Positions 48,001-58,455 of a DNA stretch of 64,000 nt are shown piece after piece. The position numbers and the translations under genes were made by a program. A model generated the notes under the pieces. That model did not search any database. It saw only the letters and a list, made by a program, of their open reading frames with translations, and was not told the origin of the DNA. Each line of letters starts with the position of its first letter. Position 1 is the stretch's first letter. This DNA is from Phoronis australis (taxonomy: Eukaryota; Phoronida; Phoronidae), in the NCBI GenBank assembly GCA_002633005.1, contig NMRA01000113.1, positions 10,797-74,796 of the forward strand. Reading direction: 5' to 3'.

Positions 48001-51000
48001 CCCATGCTGCGCACTGTTACAACTCAAGGTATTTTGTAGAAGTTTCACTCTGAATGAAATAAATTGCTAGTGTGATTTCAGTGCCACCAATTTAGTGCTT
48101 TACATGACATGCAGCAGCTCTGTAGGTTTAATTTCTAATAATTTTTTCATTATTTGGTATTCAATCACTTTGAGCATCACTTGGATGTGCCTCAATTGAC
48201 ATTTTTAGGAGGGAATTAACTAGTCCTCCATTATTGCTAAAATTGTAATTTTTCTTTTTTCCAAAGTTTGACTACCTTGTCGCCTTCACACTAATGTGCA
48301 CTTTAGTTTGAGAAATTTGACAAAATAAAATTTTAAATGTCTACCTTATTGTGGAGAGTTGCTGTATTAACAGAATCTAAAACTGCATGAATCAAAATGA
48401 CTATGGTAATTCCCACATATTTTTTTTTAACAATCTAAATTAATTATATTTTTCCAATGCTCAGGGACAGTGAAATTAACTGATTAGTACTTACCCTGTA
48501 GTTTAGGAATATATGAAAGTACTGAGTGGATGAGTATGTGAAAACATGTATCCCACGAATAGAATAAAATTAAATGTTAGTCAGTTACTGAAATCTGCTC
48601 GTTGAAGTTAGCTAATTCCAAAGTATGCCAGATTAACAAGTGAAATCAGCTTTATACAAGTCAGTCTAAAATGAACACCATGAATAATAAGATGCTCCTA
48701 AATGCTTCAGAGCTTTTGTTTGAGAAAGGTTGCAAAGTAACTGCTTTACTATTCCACACATTCTAAAGACAAGAGCAACGCAGAGAATTAAAATGCGCCA
48801 ACGACATCACCGCAAACGGTGTGCCTCTGTGGGTGTTTTTAGTATCATAAAAATGGCCATTAGATGGCACAGAATGCATCAAACCCGTTCGAATTGAGAA
48901 GGTGGTGGCATCTCTGTAATACACAATCATTTGCTGATTTAAAATTTCATGAAAATAAGCCAAGGAACTCCTAAGATAAAGAGGCAAACGTAAAAAAAAA
49001 CACAATTGACACTACGGTGCACAGCTATAGCCAGACTGGTCTGAAATTCATCCTCATCTGTTACCATCTCTATAGGAGCCCAACAGCCAAATTTCGCAAA
49101 GATCCTCAAAAGGGTTAAGGAGATACAGCAATAGATGCAAAAAAAAGAAAAACTGCCCTAAAGAGTGCCAGAATAGTCGAAAACCCTGAAAATCAATGTC
49201 AGCATCAGGAACACATCCGCCAATTTTCATAATGATCCTTTGAGTGGTTTGGCAAAAATAACAAAAAAATGGCCACAAGATGGTGTAAAATCTGTCGAAT
49301 CCGTCTGAAAAAGGAAGGAAAGAATCATTGTCTAATTATTATAAACCTATTTGCTGAATTTCAAGAAATTCAATCAAGGAATTCCGAAGATACAGAGGCA
49401 AAGGTATAAAACTAAAATTGCCACTAGGGGGCACAGTGGCATTGGGCTTGGACCAAAACTCATATTCTTCTATCGTCAGTCGCATAGGAACACACCTGCC
49501 AAATTTCAATAGGATCTTGCATGGGTTTAGGAACACACCTGCCAAATTTCAATAAGATCTTGCATGGGTTTAGGAACACACCTGCCAAATTTCAATAAGA
49601 TCTTGCATGGGTTTAGGAACACACCTGCCAAATTTCAATAAGATCTTGCATGGGTTTAGGAGATAAAGTAGCAGCAGCGGTAAACTCAGACAGAGATGAC
49701 AACAATATGCAACCACATAGTATGCAACCACATATAAATATGCGGGCACACAAAAAGGAGAACAACTGTCATATTCTAAAAGAATTGTTTAAAATGACAT
49801 GGCAGCCTACGTGTTCGCTCAAGTGTTGCCAAGTGAATCACTCAGATTCAGAGTCAGTGAGAACCACAAGTAAGTATAATTGTATAACATGGTTCTCACC
49901 CATTTCCTGGGACTTTTTCAGGATGTGATTTTTATTTTCCACGAATTATTTTTTGCACAAAAAGCAGAGGCACGGCAATTCACTGGACTGGTTTTTTATT
50001 GCAGCATAACTAAGCACATGAGTGGCGATGTGAAAGGTTTTTTAATCCCTGCATAAAATTGTTGCCCGCGAATGGTTACCCATTTCTCATCATACAAAAA
50101 CAAGAAGATGGTGTCATCTCCTTAATATATACCTATTTGCCAAATTTCTTGAAAATCTGATGAGGAACCAAGAGGCAAACACAAAAATTAAAATTTCCAC
50201 AAGGTAACACACTGGTAGTCGGATCCATTCATGCCGTCCCACCCATTAAGTGATCTTGGCTAGGATGCTAGATTGACAGCCGAATGGATTGACGGACAGG
50301 GATGATGGCATAATACACCCACATACGCGCACACACACACATAATATGGTGCAATACCATGATTATGCTTGGCCAAAATCAGGCAAGTACCATTTGTAAC
50401 CCAGAAGTGTTTGTGCGACTCACTTCAATGAGCAACATCTCCCAACGAATTGCTCCACAAACAATGCAACAGGCTTAGCTTCAGCAAAATGCACGGTTGT
50501 GAAATTACCCGTGGCTCTGCTCTTCGCTGATGACAGAAAAAAATACAATGCGAATAAAAGTTTTGTTCACCTTACACCTGAGTAAATGATTACCATGTGA
50601 TGGAGAAGCATCAAAGATTTTAAATAATGCAAGAACAAACACTAGTGAGTCACAAACAATACAAAAGATTCAATGTATAAAATATTTTCATTACCGTTGC
50701 TGTTCCAATTTATAATAACAGTTATAATAATAATATTCACAATAATAACAAAATTACAATAAAATTATTAATATTAGTGTTATTGTTCTGGAGTTTAAAA
50801 TTAATTAATTGTTATTACCAGTACTTAGTACATTAGTGTACTTTTGGCTAATCATTTCATACGAGACATAAAAAGAAGTAATCAATTTAAATGAAATTAT
50901 TTTAATGCCAGGTTTCCACCAAAGATTCATAATAAACCAAATTTTGCATCACTTGTACAAAAGTGTGTCATGTGTGACTGGTGTCTTTATGAGTTTGATG

Positions 51001-54000
51001 TTATGAGGTTTTGTATGCTCCCAAGTAACAACCGTTTTGACAGTGACAGAGCAGTGACTTACCGGTTATTGGTTGTGGAGTCTTTACCGTCAACAGCAAC
51101 AATGACCAATAACTTCTTGCTCTCGGCCATTTCGCCAATTCCAGCTCCTGTCACCAGGGGGAACACGTTGTACCGTTCGTTGTTCACCCAATCCTCCAGT
51201 TCCATTGGGTTACTGGCTGCAACAACAGCTTCACAGTAGTGACAACATCCAGGTTACCAGAGACACATGAACGATCATCCAATGGGATTTGTTTAAATTC
51301 CTTCCTTTTACAGCCCAAACATGAAAACCACAATACAGTGTCATTAACTTTGACAATTCTAAAATTTCCGCTTGCCTTGATAGTGTTTAGTTTCTACCTT
51401 CGGAAGGAACCCATAGATCATCTGTGATTGGCATTAAGCAGCCCAAGATCATTTACTATCATGGAGGTATGAGTGTGAGCCACATTTTGTTTGTCCAAGC
51501 AGCTTGGTTTGAGGCACATTTTGTATGGCAGAACAATATGGTAGAAGGTTCGAAGGAAATGTGCTCCCTAATTCTATATGAATCATGATGATATTCAAAA
51601 CATGAATAATAAAGATTAGCACCAGTAATCTGTTCGACACAGTGAACTCAGATGAACATCTATTAAGTTACTTCTCACCACTTATGATTTTACTTAACCG
51701 TAGTCAGTCTCAAGCATCGGTAGCTACATTACACAGTTAAGGTTCTAAACCACAGCCAAATGATCAACGACTTCACATTTTGGCATGCCATCTGCCAGTC
51801 AGAATGTAAACAAATTTATAAGATGAAAGTGTTACGACATAGTTGTTTCGCTGATAGTCAGCCAACAAAGCCAGTCAACAGGACCTTTTCAAGTAAATTA
51901 TATCCAGGCTTTAAAATTGATTGAATAAAATACATGTCATTACTTGAACAAAGAAGGCAGTTAAACTGTTAAATATTTTCTGTCGTGATGAATGACTTAA
52001 CTTTGAAAGAGGAGACAACACGCTCAGATACAACTTCCCTATGGAGGCAGGCTGTGGCAAAGTATTTGTAAATTGAAGCTTATTCCCTTCTTTAAGTCGT
52101 ATACAGCGATAAATACATTGAGTCAAACAAGGATACATAAAGTTTGCATCAGGTGTGTTACAGTCATGAAAACCCATTCTTACCATCATAAATAAACCGT
52201 TTTCCATCCTTAAATACAACAACAGCTGGAGGAAACGGAACTTCAACATCCTACAACCATCCAAAAGACATGCTTAGTCATCAGAAATACAATAACACAA
52301 TTGAGTTGTCTTTAAATTGAGACAAACAAGAAACATTTTAAAAGACAAGGACGATAATTATTAATTTTCAGACTCTTCCCAATCCTCTCTTTTCACCTGC
52401 ATCAGAAATGAAGCCAGAATATTAGTGATGTCTAAAATAATGTTCAGTACAAGAAACAAAGACATTGTTATGTATTAGGCAGATCACTTCAGTCATCTGC
52501 AACTACCTTCTGTAATCTTAAAACACCACGGTGACCTTTAAACTGTATGTAATATACAAATGACACCGCAAGGACCAATTAAACTGCTCACTTTAATGAA
52601 CATTTTGGGTTCCTAATTTTTTGGACACTTCCAATGTTAAAAACGGAAAGCTCAAAATAACTAAATTTAATGCTATTGAACTGCCTCACTGCTTTCTTTA
52701 CTTGCCATGTACAAAGCATTTGGTAAACTGTCTGCAGAGGAAAGAAATGTTGACATATGCCACCCATCATGTCCGCCACAAATCAAGGTTTGGTTCAGTG
52801 GAAGTAACATTCGTGCTCTCAGAACACTAAAAAATTCAATACGATGCTGGCAACTAGACGTACCTGAGGAAGACTCCTTTCTTCAGCGATATAAAAGTAA
52901 CTGTGAATAGCATGAAGTTCGGCAACATTTTTATACAGCACCTGAAAAAAACTTAGTATTGTTAGAACAGTTCACGCTTGTTCCGTATTTTCGCTGAAAC
53001 GCTGCTGAAAATGGAGATATAGTAAAAGGGCCTATGGTGCCTTAGACTTACAGAATAACACATTATACGTGAGGAACAAGTCATATATTAATCATTGCTG
53101 CACACTAGCCCACACAATGGCATTTGGGCAGAACTGACAGGACTGTAAACTGTGGAGTATTTGGAGACTACATGCAACTACTACATCTGACACCTACCAT
53201 CATTTCACTTTTGGGGTCTTGGTCACCGACATAAACGAAGAAAACATCGGAGCCATGTTCACTTCTGGCTTCATTGAATTTACCTACACTTGTGATTGGG
53301 CGAAGAACTGGCCTACAATTTATATAGTATTTACTTAATCACTGACAATGACACTGCTTATGTTCATTATCAGTTGTGGTAGAGCAATTGGTTTTAACAA
53401 ACTTTAACTTTGTCTTGAATGCCATTGAATACTAAAAGTACTATTTGTCTAGAATGAACATGACTACTAAAAATTCTTTTGGCATAGACGATGAAAATTT
53501 ACCTCGTGAGCATTTTCAGCCACACTGAACAGGCAGCCATCATCTATGCAAAAAGAATTTTTAGTAGTCACCACTGAATACTATTTTCTAACTGAAGCCA
53601 TGATGTCCTGTTCCACTGAAGTTTAGAAAGCTACAAACTACACCATGGAAATATGTACCAATTACAATTTATTCTACCAAACATACCAGAACAGTAAAAT
53701 GACTGATGTACAGACTGTAGTATAAGTGACTTTGTTATTACGGTCACACACGGACGACCATCTTACGATTGCAGATCGACGTAGTTTCAGTGTTTCCAAT
53801 AAACCTAGTTTATTCTTATTATTCTACACAGACTCCACTAATAGTTTTCACAAACTAGGTTTTCCTCATTCTATCAACCCATGTTCTGCCCTAAGAAGGC
53901 AACTTTTGATTTAGATCACTTACCGCTATAAAATTGGCCTCAACTTGTTCAGAAATTATTTCCAGGTTTGCAATGAACTGACAGTTTGTTGTTTCTCGAG

Positions 54001-57000
54001 ACCATGCTTGGCCCCTAAAATGACCCACCATGACAAGACAGCTTGTAGAGCCTAGTCTCAGTTTGACATTGCTTGAGACTAGGTTCTACAAGTTGTCTTG
54101 TTATGACGGGTCATTTTATGGGCCAAGCATGGTTTCGAGAAATAACGAAGTGTCAGTTCTTTCAAGACCTTGAAACAACCTCCAACTTCACTGTATGAGT
54201 GACTGATGCTAATTCATAATGGAAAAACCGAAGTTGGTTTTTGTGATGAAAGGCAGGTTGATATCCGATTTAAACACCACATGACACTCACCCTTGAGCT
54301 CTCTTGGCAAACTCCACTAACGCCGCCTTTGTCCTTTCGCCATGATGAGTGTACACTTTATCACCTTTCACACTACACAGATAGGACAGAGTAAAGTTAG
54401 AAAGTCTGCAATGCTAGCAATGGCACCAACAGTTAAAAATTAACTACTCAGCTAAAGCTGAAGAAAAACAGACATTTGTAACATTTAATTACAGCGACTA
54501 TGATCAAATCTTTAAAATAATTTGTTCTTCCTGTACGATTTGTTTATTGGTTAGTTTATAGCAAAGGCCACAGTTGCTACGGCAAAAACGGAATTGTGGA
54601 ATAGCATTTTCTACCTTGTTAATTTTCAACAAAATTCCCAATTATTCTTGCACTAGATGGATATATTCCTGTGACCATAAAAGTCCACTTGCGCCCAGCC
54701 CTCATGATGGGAAATATCTGGTCATTTTGACCAATTGATTTTAGCATGTATAGATTTAATCACTCCATTAGGCCTACTTTACTCACAATATAATAGAAGG
54801 GAAGCCCCTGACATTGAACTCTGACCCTACGCCAGGGTACTTTGTGCCGTCTACCTTGGCCACAATGATAGGTGTTGACCGGAGTGCAACTGCTACCTCT
54901 TTATACACAGGTTCAAGCTTTCGACAATGACCACACCATGGTGCATAGAACTCAACCAGCCATGAGCCTTCTTTTCGAGATTCCAAAAACCTAAAAGAGG
55001 AGATAAAAAGCAGGTTAAAGTCCAACACAAAACTATCTCATTCAACATATTATTGATGTTTATTTACTGGATCTACTAAGCTTAAATCTCCCAAAGGTTC
55101 CACTGGTATTTTCATAGTCTCACACTTTTTAAACAAGTCATCAACTAAAACCAATTTCAAACTGATTTCAGTAATACACTCATGTGTGTGACTCAATTTT
55201 TGCTGTTTTAATTTTTATTTTTCAATTTTTCTGAAACATCAGAAATTAGAAAATCGAGTCAATTATACAATATCTTTCATTTTTTGGATAAAATGAAAAT
55301 TGAAACAAAACTAATCCGGTTTTTTTTCCACATCACTTACAAAGTACAGAGTTCAAAAAATTTTAAAACAACAGAATTTCAGACTTTTCTTTTACACACA
55401 TTTCCGATTGGTGAATTAAAGATGACAAAGTAACACGCTCAAATCTTTTTGGATGTCAATCAAAGTCAAGCTTCTTAGCCGACCAATGAGATAAAAGCAC
55501 GAAGTCCTGACCACTCGACCAGTCATGACTTGTGGAGTTAGAACCAACAATTGCCACTTTGTATACTTTTGAAGCGCAATGGACACTTGGCTTTTGACGC
55601 ACATTTAACAGAGCCGGATCTACAGGGGGGGGGGTTCAGGGGTTCACACCCCCCAACTCGGGACAGGATCAAAATTAAAAATTGAAAAAAAAAATTGCCA
55701 GAGAAATGAAATCAGCTTCCAAAAACCACGTCAACAAATTTTACGCGGGACAGGGAAAACCCCCTCCAGACCTTCCTCCACTCAGCGCTATGCGCCTCGG
55801 ATTCACTCGAATCCTAAACCCCCCCTTACTGAAAACGTAGATCCGCCACTGTTTAGTCGCAGGAAATCACCTATCAGCAATTGCCGAATTTCACAGTAGC
55901 GGGCCTACATCAGTAGCGAGCAACCTGTGACTCTTTCGTTATAAACAACGCTATTTTACAAACTAGAGTTTAAATACATTTAAACTGACATTAAATTATG
56001 TGAAGGTCATTCAAATAATATTAATGGGTGAACGAAAACAGAGCTCCGGAATTATTTCGGGAGCGTTTGTGAAAACCCAGATGTTTACGAAGGTCGTCTG
56101 CCATGAACGTTACAAAATAAGGTTCTTTAATTTCAGGGTGATTTTGGCATCGTTTTTTTACATTTCTGTAGTCAAATCACCACTCGAAGACAATTTAACA
56201 TGATCAGTGAAAGAACTTGAGGTACAGTCAAGTAACCTGATTATCGGACGTTTTGGCACTTTTTGCATTATATTTAATTGAAAATACTATGGACTGTTGT
56301 AAATTCTTTGCTGGAATAAAGACTTACCTTTACAGAATTGTTCTGTTACTATATCTTGTCACCGAAAGCCACATTTATGTTTTGACTAATCTTTGAAAAA
56401 CACGACTAGCAAACCTTTGGAGAACCTGAATATCGGACACCATGTTTCCCCATACGCCACACCGCGGAAAACTGACTAACCATGTAATGGTCGTGGCACC
56501 TTGTAGCCAAATTTCAGCTTGAATGTTTTGACATATATGTTGCTAGAACACAGGTCCATTCGCACCAAAATTATCCATAAAATGAAATCTGATGACGGCG
56601 CCAAGTCGTTTCGATGAATCAGAGCAGACAACTAAAGCACGTGCAAAGTTACTGCAGTTTTAGTATCTCTTTGGCTTCTTGATATGACACGACCCGACTC
56701 GTGCGCGGTCGGGGTTTGACTTGAGTTTAAAAACAAATGAAAAAAAATCGAACAGTGACATACTGTCAGTTCAATGAGATGGTTTCATTGTGGAAAAAGA
56801 TTTTGTTTTCAACTTTGATAACCGATTTATGCGATCGTCCATTTTGGGCCGACTTGAGGGTCTAAATTGCACCCTCTCTCGGTGATATCAAAACGAGGCA
56901 ACGCTGTAAAAAAAAACGAGACGGTGCCGGGCATTAAATGCATAACAGCAGAACAAAAATTGGTGTCATTTTATTCTCAGTTTATGCTTCAAGTAGGATT

Positions 57001-58455
57001 TTATGAAATGTCCGATATTTAGGGTTCGTCCAATAATTAGGTACACACACTATGTGTCATTTGCTCGATGCCGATTTCGTGGAGTTCCACATTGGAGTAG
57101 AAAATTCTGAGCAAACCCAGTTTTAGTATCCAACCTTATGTTTTATTAGTAGTGAGTGATGTCAGTAGTGATCGAGGAACAGATGAAAGCGCTCCGAGGA
57201 GCGAAACTTGGCGAAATTAACCAAAAAGATGACGATAAAGATGATGACGAAGATGACGAATATGACGACGATGGTGGCGAGGATGAACAAAAGAAGTAAT
57301 AATAACATACACATGACGAACGTAGAAGTCCGAAATCAGTAAGAAAAAGGCTACAGTTTTGAGCGACACTTGGCGAAATTAACGGAAAAGACAACGACGG
57401 AGATGATGACGAAGATGATGACGAAGATGACGAATATGATGATGGTGGTGGCGATGATGAAACATATCACAACATTCATATGACGAACTTAGATGTCATA
57501 AATCAATAAGAAATAGGCTACAGTCTAGTTCAATAGAAGATAAACCAACATCAATGCAGCAAGAGCGCTCAACAAAGGAACAGCATTATCAGAAAATCTT
57601 GAATAACTCGAAAAGTAGACGTCCTAGCGAAAAATGGAAAACATCTTCTGAAAGCCCGTTCAAAATTCTATCTAAAGTGATGGTTTCGCCTAATTCCGTA
57701 AATTTTTTGAAAAAAAATGAAATTTTGCGATTTTGCCATTTGAAAGAATATACCTCAAAGAATCCACATGCAAAAAATCACGTCTTTTTCTCTTCCCGTT
57801 TAAAATCGCACTCCAGCACGACTGAAAATGGGTCAACATGCGCCAGATCCGCCATCCTGAAAGCAACTTCCGGTTTTTTGGCTTTGTATAATAGCATGTC
57901 ATAAGAAACTAATACCTGTAAAAATTCGAAGGAATTGGTCTTATAATGCGCCCTCTACAGGAGAAAACATTTTTAGGCCAAAATCGAGGTGCGCATGCGC
58001 GATCGCCGATATTTCCGCCATCTTTAACCGGAAGTAAACAATTTGCGGTATACTTATAGCAAACTTCCGGTCCATTTACTGTGCTGATTCTTAGCCTTTT
58101 ATGTAAAAAATTGTAGCCTCCAGAAGTATTTGAACATTTAAATGAAAACAAAATGGGCGCCACAGCCGCCATCTTGGATCCGATTTTGACGAAAAACAAT
58201 AGGCTTCCAGTACTTCCGGAACTACGTGTTATGGGAAATTTCGTGATGATCGGACGAAAATTGCGACCTGTATCGTGAGAACAAACAAAAAAAAAATAGT
58301 GACAGAGCAACATACTTGGCGAAATTTATTTCGCCAAGTAATAAACTCAAACCAAAGCGCCTGTGAATAAAGATTAAACTTAAGGGACGTGTCTTAGTCT
58401 TAGACCGGCTTACCGAGAATCCAGCTCAACGACATCCCTTGGCTCTCTGTTGGCA
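36027..58455 (-). CDS. TMX3: TMX3-like ER transmembrane thioredoxin/PDI protein (12 exons found, N-terminal exon uncertain)
   Basis: Exons in transcript order: 58,414-58,455; 54,787-54,990; 54,292-54,372; 53,198-53,312; 52,864-52,941; 52,184-52,250; 51,063-51,216; 42,244-42,297; 38,132-38,327; 37,612-37,680; 37,043-37,217; 36,027-36,097. All junctions are GT-AG and every phase matches, giving 434 residues plus the missing signal-peptide start (human TMX3 is about 454). Order of parts: luminal thioredoxin domain with active site APWCGHC; PDI-like b and b' regions (VFFVYVGD, PPAVVVFKDG, SLLVLDTKSQ); membrane helix (LMFCVMFVLPAAVIALVCY); acidic cytosolic tail; and a basic C-terminus RRRVKKE resembling a lysine-based ER retrieval signal. 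Expected role is thiol-disulfide oxidoreduction of ER clients. Its 8.8 kb intron contains the fibrinogen-domain gene on the other strand. The first exon may begin at the ATG complementary to 58,609-58,611 (MALVLKSAILFF), but its splice phase to the next exon is unresolved. Confidence 0.9.
36657..36804. repeat. About 61-bp tandem repeat, 2.4 copies
   Basis: The unit gcttat..ctgctcaraatg..gtatgagttactga recurs at about 36,657, 36,718 and partly 36,779, in the intron between the last two TMX3 exons. Confidence 0.8.
37043..37217 (-). CDS. TMX3: TMX3 exon: transmembrane helix and acidic tail
   Basis: Encodes GVWQHSRLMFCVMFVLPAAV and the rest of the helix, then a run of Glu/Asp (NEEDFDDEEDEVEEEEEV). 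Acceptor ctccactcag, donor gtaagt. Confidence 0.93.
37612..37680 (-). CDS. TMX3: TMX3 exon: juxtamembrane segment
   Basis: 23 codons, phase 0 at both ends: ALGGTGVKERLKRVYYDIVT then TVI, matching the GG..QRLKR block before the TMX3 membrane helix. Confidence 0.92.
38132..38327 (-). CDS. TMX3: TMX3 exon: b' domain core
   Basis: Encodes SFQFFWMDDLEAVW, then LPSPSLLVLDTKSQLYY and a helix ending KAGKIP. Donor gttagt, phase 0. Confidence 0.92.
38328..42243. other. TMX3 intron, no further gene seen
   Basis: AT-rich intron. It contains the degenerate TACATGTA-rich minisatellite at its left-gene end (41,780-42,130); no protein or RNA gene recognised. Confidence 0.6.
41780..42130. repeat. Degenerate minisatellite rich in TACATGTAC and AGTACCAAGTAGTG
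   Basis: Units such as gtactgtatacatgtacata followed by caagtatagtaccaagtagt recur at irregular spacing of about 55-60 bp, with heavy divergence. It ends about 110 bp before the 54-bp TMX3 exon. Confidence 0.75.
42244..42297 (-). CDS. TMX3: TMX3 exon: 54-bp b' segment downstream of the 8.8 kb intron
   Basis: Encodes RIKRVAQKLATDEREKYH, matching the helix before the FQF..MDG block. Acceptor atttcag, donor gtaagt; frame joins at both sides. Confidence 0.88.
42298..44447. other. TMX3 intron / upstream region of the nested fibrinogen-domain gene
   Basis: No gene seen. It contains the 47-bp minisatellite at 43,151-43,338. The promoter of the plus-strand nested gene must lie here or in an unseen upstream exon. 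Confidence 0.5.
43151..43338. repeat. 47-bp minisatellite, four near-identical copies
   Basis: The unit starting cagactagtcaataaggtcc repeats exactly at 43,151, 43,198, 43,245 and 43,292; only the last copy ends with a change. A diverged single copy (ggataaggccctacataacc) is visible near 45,993. Confidence 0.95.
44448..45036 (+). CDS. Nested fibrinogen-domain gene, exon 1 (signal peptide, coiled coil)
   Basis: Ends ..VTLAK plus one base of the next codon; donor gtaggt. Frame upstream remains open to 44,382, so additional N-terminal residues are possible but would bury the signal peptide. Confidence 0.85.
44448..47447 (+). CDS. Secreted angiopoietin-like fibrinogen-domain protein (2 exons, 406 aa)
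   Basis: Exon 1 is 44,448-45,036 and exon 2 is 46,816-47,447. Donor gg|gtaggt and acceptor ttttctgtag join in phase 1 to give LAK-D-CGDLYQQG. The start at 44,448 was preferred to upstream in-frame ATGs because it opens directly on a signal peptide (MSLQVLILVILLISASTA). Next come a C-x-Y-x-F motif with a second Cys (C30, C44), similar to the angiopoietin N-terminus, and a coiled coil (about 70-165) with NQT and NVT glycosylation sites. From residue 198 there is a full fibrinogen C-terminal domain: CGDLYQQG, GGWLVLQRRQDGSENFNRKW, calcium loop DRDND, the Cys pair in HCSQEWEAGWWFNNC, and end MKIRPSP. It is nested in a TMX3 intron on the opposite strand. Expected role is an extracellular ligand or lectin; which is unknown. 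Confidence 0.9.
46816..47447 (+). CDS. Nested fibrinogen-domain gene, exon 2 (FReD)
   Basis: The fibrinogen C-terminal domain is encoded in one exon. The open frame extends upstream to 46,716, but that stretch contains the acceptor and no domain homology, so it is intronic. Confidence 0.93.
48760..50180. repeat. Diverged interspersed repeat array around TTTCATGAAAAT / CCAAATTTC motifs
   Basis: Several diverged segments share a pattern: ggaacacacctgccaaattt or ggagcccaacagccaaattt, then a gatcyt block, then gagatacag and a run of A, then gccac..g.ggcacag. The 43-bp minisatellite at 49,486 is an expansion of one such segment. This looks like old copies of one dispersed family. Confidence 0.55.
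49486..49657. repeat. 43-bp minisatellite, four copies
   Basis: Unit aggaacacacctgccaaatt plus tcaataagatcttgcatggg plus ttt, at 49,486, 49,529, 49,572 and 49,615. Only the first unit differs (one base, aggatc). Confidence 0.95.
51063..51216 (-). CDS. TMX3: TMX3 exon: b' domain start
   Basis: Encodes SNPMELEDWVNNERYNVFPL, then VTGAGIGEMAESKKLLVIVA. Acceptor gttgttgcag, donor gtaagt. Confidence 0.92.
52184..52250 (-). CDS. TMX3: TMX3 exon: PAVVVFKDG segment
   Basis: Encodes DVEVPFPPAVVVFKDGKRFI then YD. Donor gtaaga; leaves one base that completes GCC with the next exon. Confidence 0.92.
52864..52941 (-). CDS. TMX3: TMX3 exon: b-like domain
   Basis: 26 codons, phase 0 at both ends: VLYKNVAELHAIHSYFYIAE then ERSLPQ. 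Donor gtacgt, acceptor ttttttcag. Confidence 0.9.
53198..53312 (-). CDS. TMX3: TMX3 exon: b-like domain start
   Basis: Encodes PVLRPITSVGKFNEAR, then HGSDVFFVYVGDQDP, matching the RPLPS/VFFVYVG block of TMX3. Donor gtaggt, phase 0. Confidence 0.93.
53461..53571. mobile_element. Short fold-back element in a TMX3 intron
   Basis: Arms tgactactaaaaattctttt at 53,461 and its complement ending at 53,570, about 33 bp each with three mismatches, around a ~45-bp loop. MITE-like; no coding content. Confidence 0.65.
53975..54161. mobile_element. 187-bp fold-back MITE in a TMX3 intron
   Basis: Left arm gaactgacagtttgttgttt then ctcgagaccatgcttggccc pairs along about 85 bp with the right arm, with few mismatches, leaving a loop of about 25 bp. 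Related single-arm sequence occurs at about 36,288-36,372 and the outer end at about 46,550, so it belongs to a dispersed family. Confidence 0.75.
54292..54372 (-). CDS. TMX3: TMX3 exon: end of thioredoxin domain
   Basis: Encodes VKGDKVYTHHGERTKAALVE and FAKRAQG. The acceptor tgtgtag was chosen because only it continues the frame; the nearer AG would give an immediate stop. Donor gtgagt. Confidence 0.93.
54787..54990 (-). CDS. TMX3: TMX3 exon: thioredoxin domain
   Basis: Encodes FLESRKEGSWLVEFYAPW, then the CGHC redox centre, KLEPVYKEVA and VRGFPSII. Acceptor ttttag, donor gtgagt; ends TT, completed by T of the next exon. Confidence 0.95.
55610..55852. mobile_element. MITE-like element with CAG..CGGATCTAC ends
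   Basis: Left end cagagccggatctacagggg and, as complement, right end cagtggcggatctacgtttt, each followed by a G-rich run. About 240 bp, no coding capacity, inside the TMX3 intron upstream of the thioredoxin exon. Confidence 0.65.
57170..57520. repeat. Two tandem ~162-bp units with GAT/GAC-rich simple repeat
   Basis: Each unit starts acttggcgaaattaac (57,206 and 57,368), runs through a gatgacgaagatgacgaata tract and ends in aataggctacagt-type sequence. The Ser-rich minus-strand frame across it is a by-product of the triplet repeat. Confidence 0.8.
58310..58340. repeat. Perfect palindrome built from the CTTGGCGAAAT motif
   Basis: tacttggcgaaatttatttcgccaagta-type palindrome (written here in two parts: tacttggcgaaat, atttcgccaagta). 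It uses the same motif that opens the two 162-bp units at 57,206 and 57,368, suggesting the termini of one element family. Confidence 0.7.
58414..58455 (-). CDS. TMX3: TMX3 exon: start of mature luminal region
   Basis: Encodes ANREPRDVVELDSR, matching the short segment before the thioredoxin domain. Acceptor gtgtag, donor gtaagc; ends CG, completed by G of the next exon. The 5' boundary is less certain because other AG sites lie within 12 bases. Confidence 0.75.

Larger units (their letters stand above)
47448..51062. other. Remainder of the large TMX3 intron
   Basis: Holds the 3' flank of the fibrinogen-domain gene (AATAAA-type motifs near 47,770 and 48,056) and a repeat-rich block (48,760-50,180). 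No further gene supported. Confidence 0.55.
54991..58413. other. TMX3 intron with repeats, no other gene seen
   Basis: Contains the MITE at 55,610 and the GATGAC-rich duplicated block at 57,170-57,520. Frames such as minus 57,909-58,313 carry no recognisable domain. Confidence 0.55.

Noticed and set aside
57146-57394. Ser-rich minus-strand frame
   Set aside because: By-product of the GAT/GAC triplet repeat.
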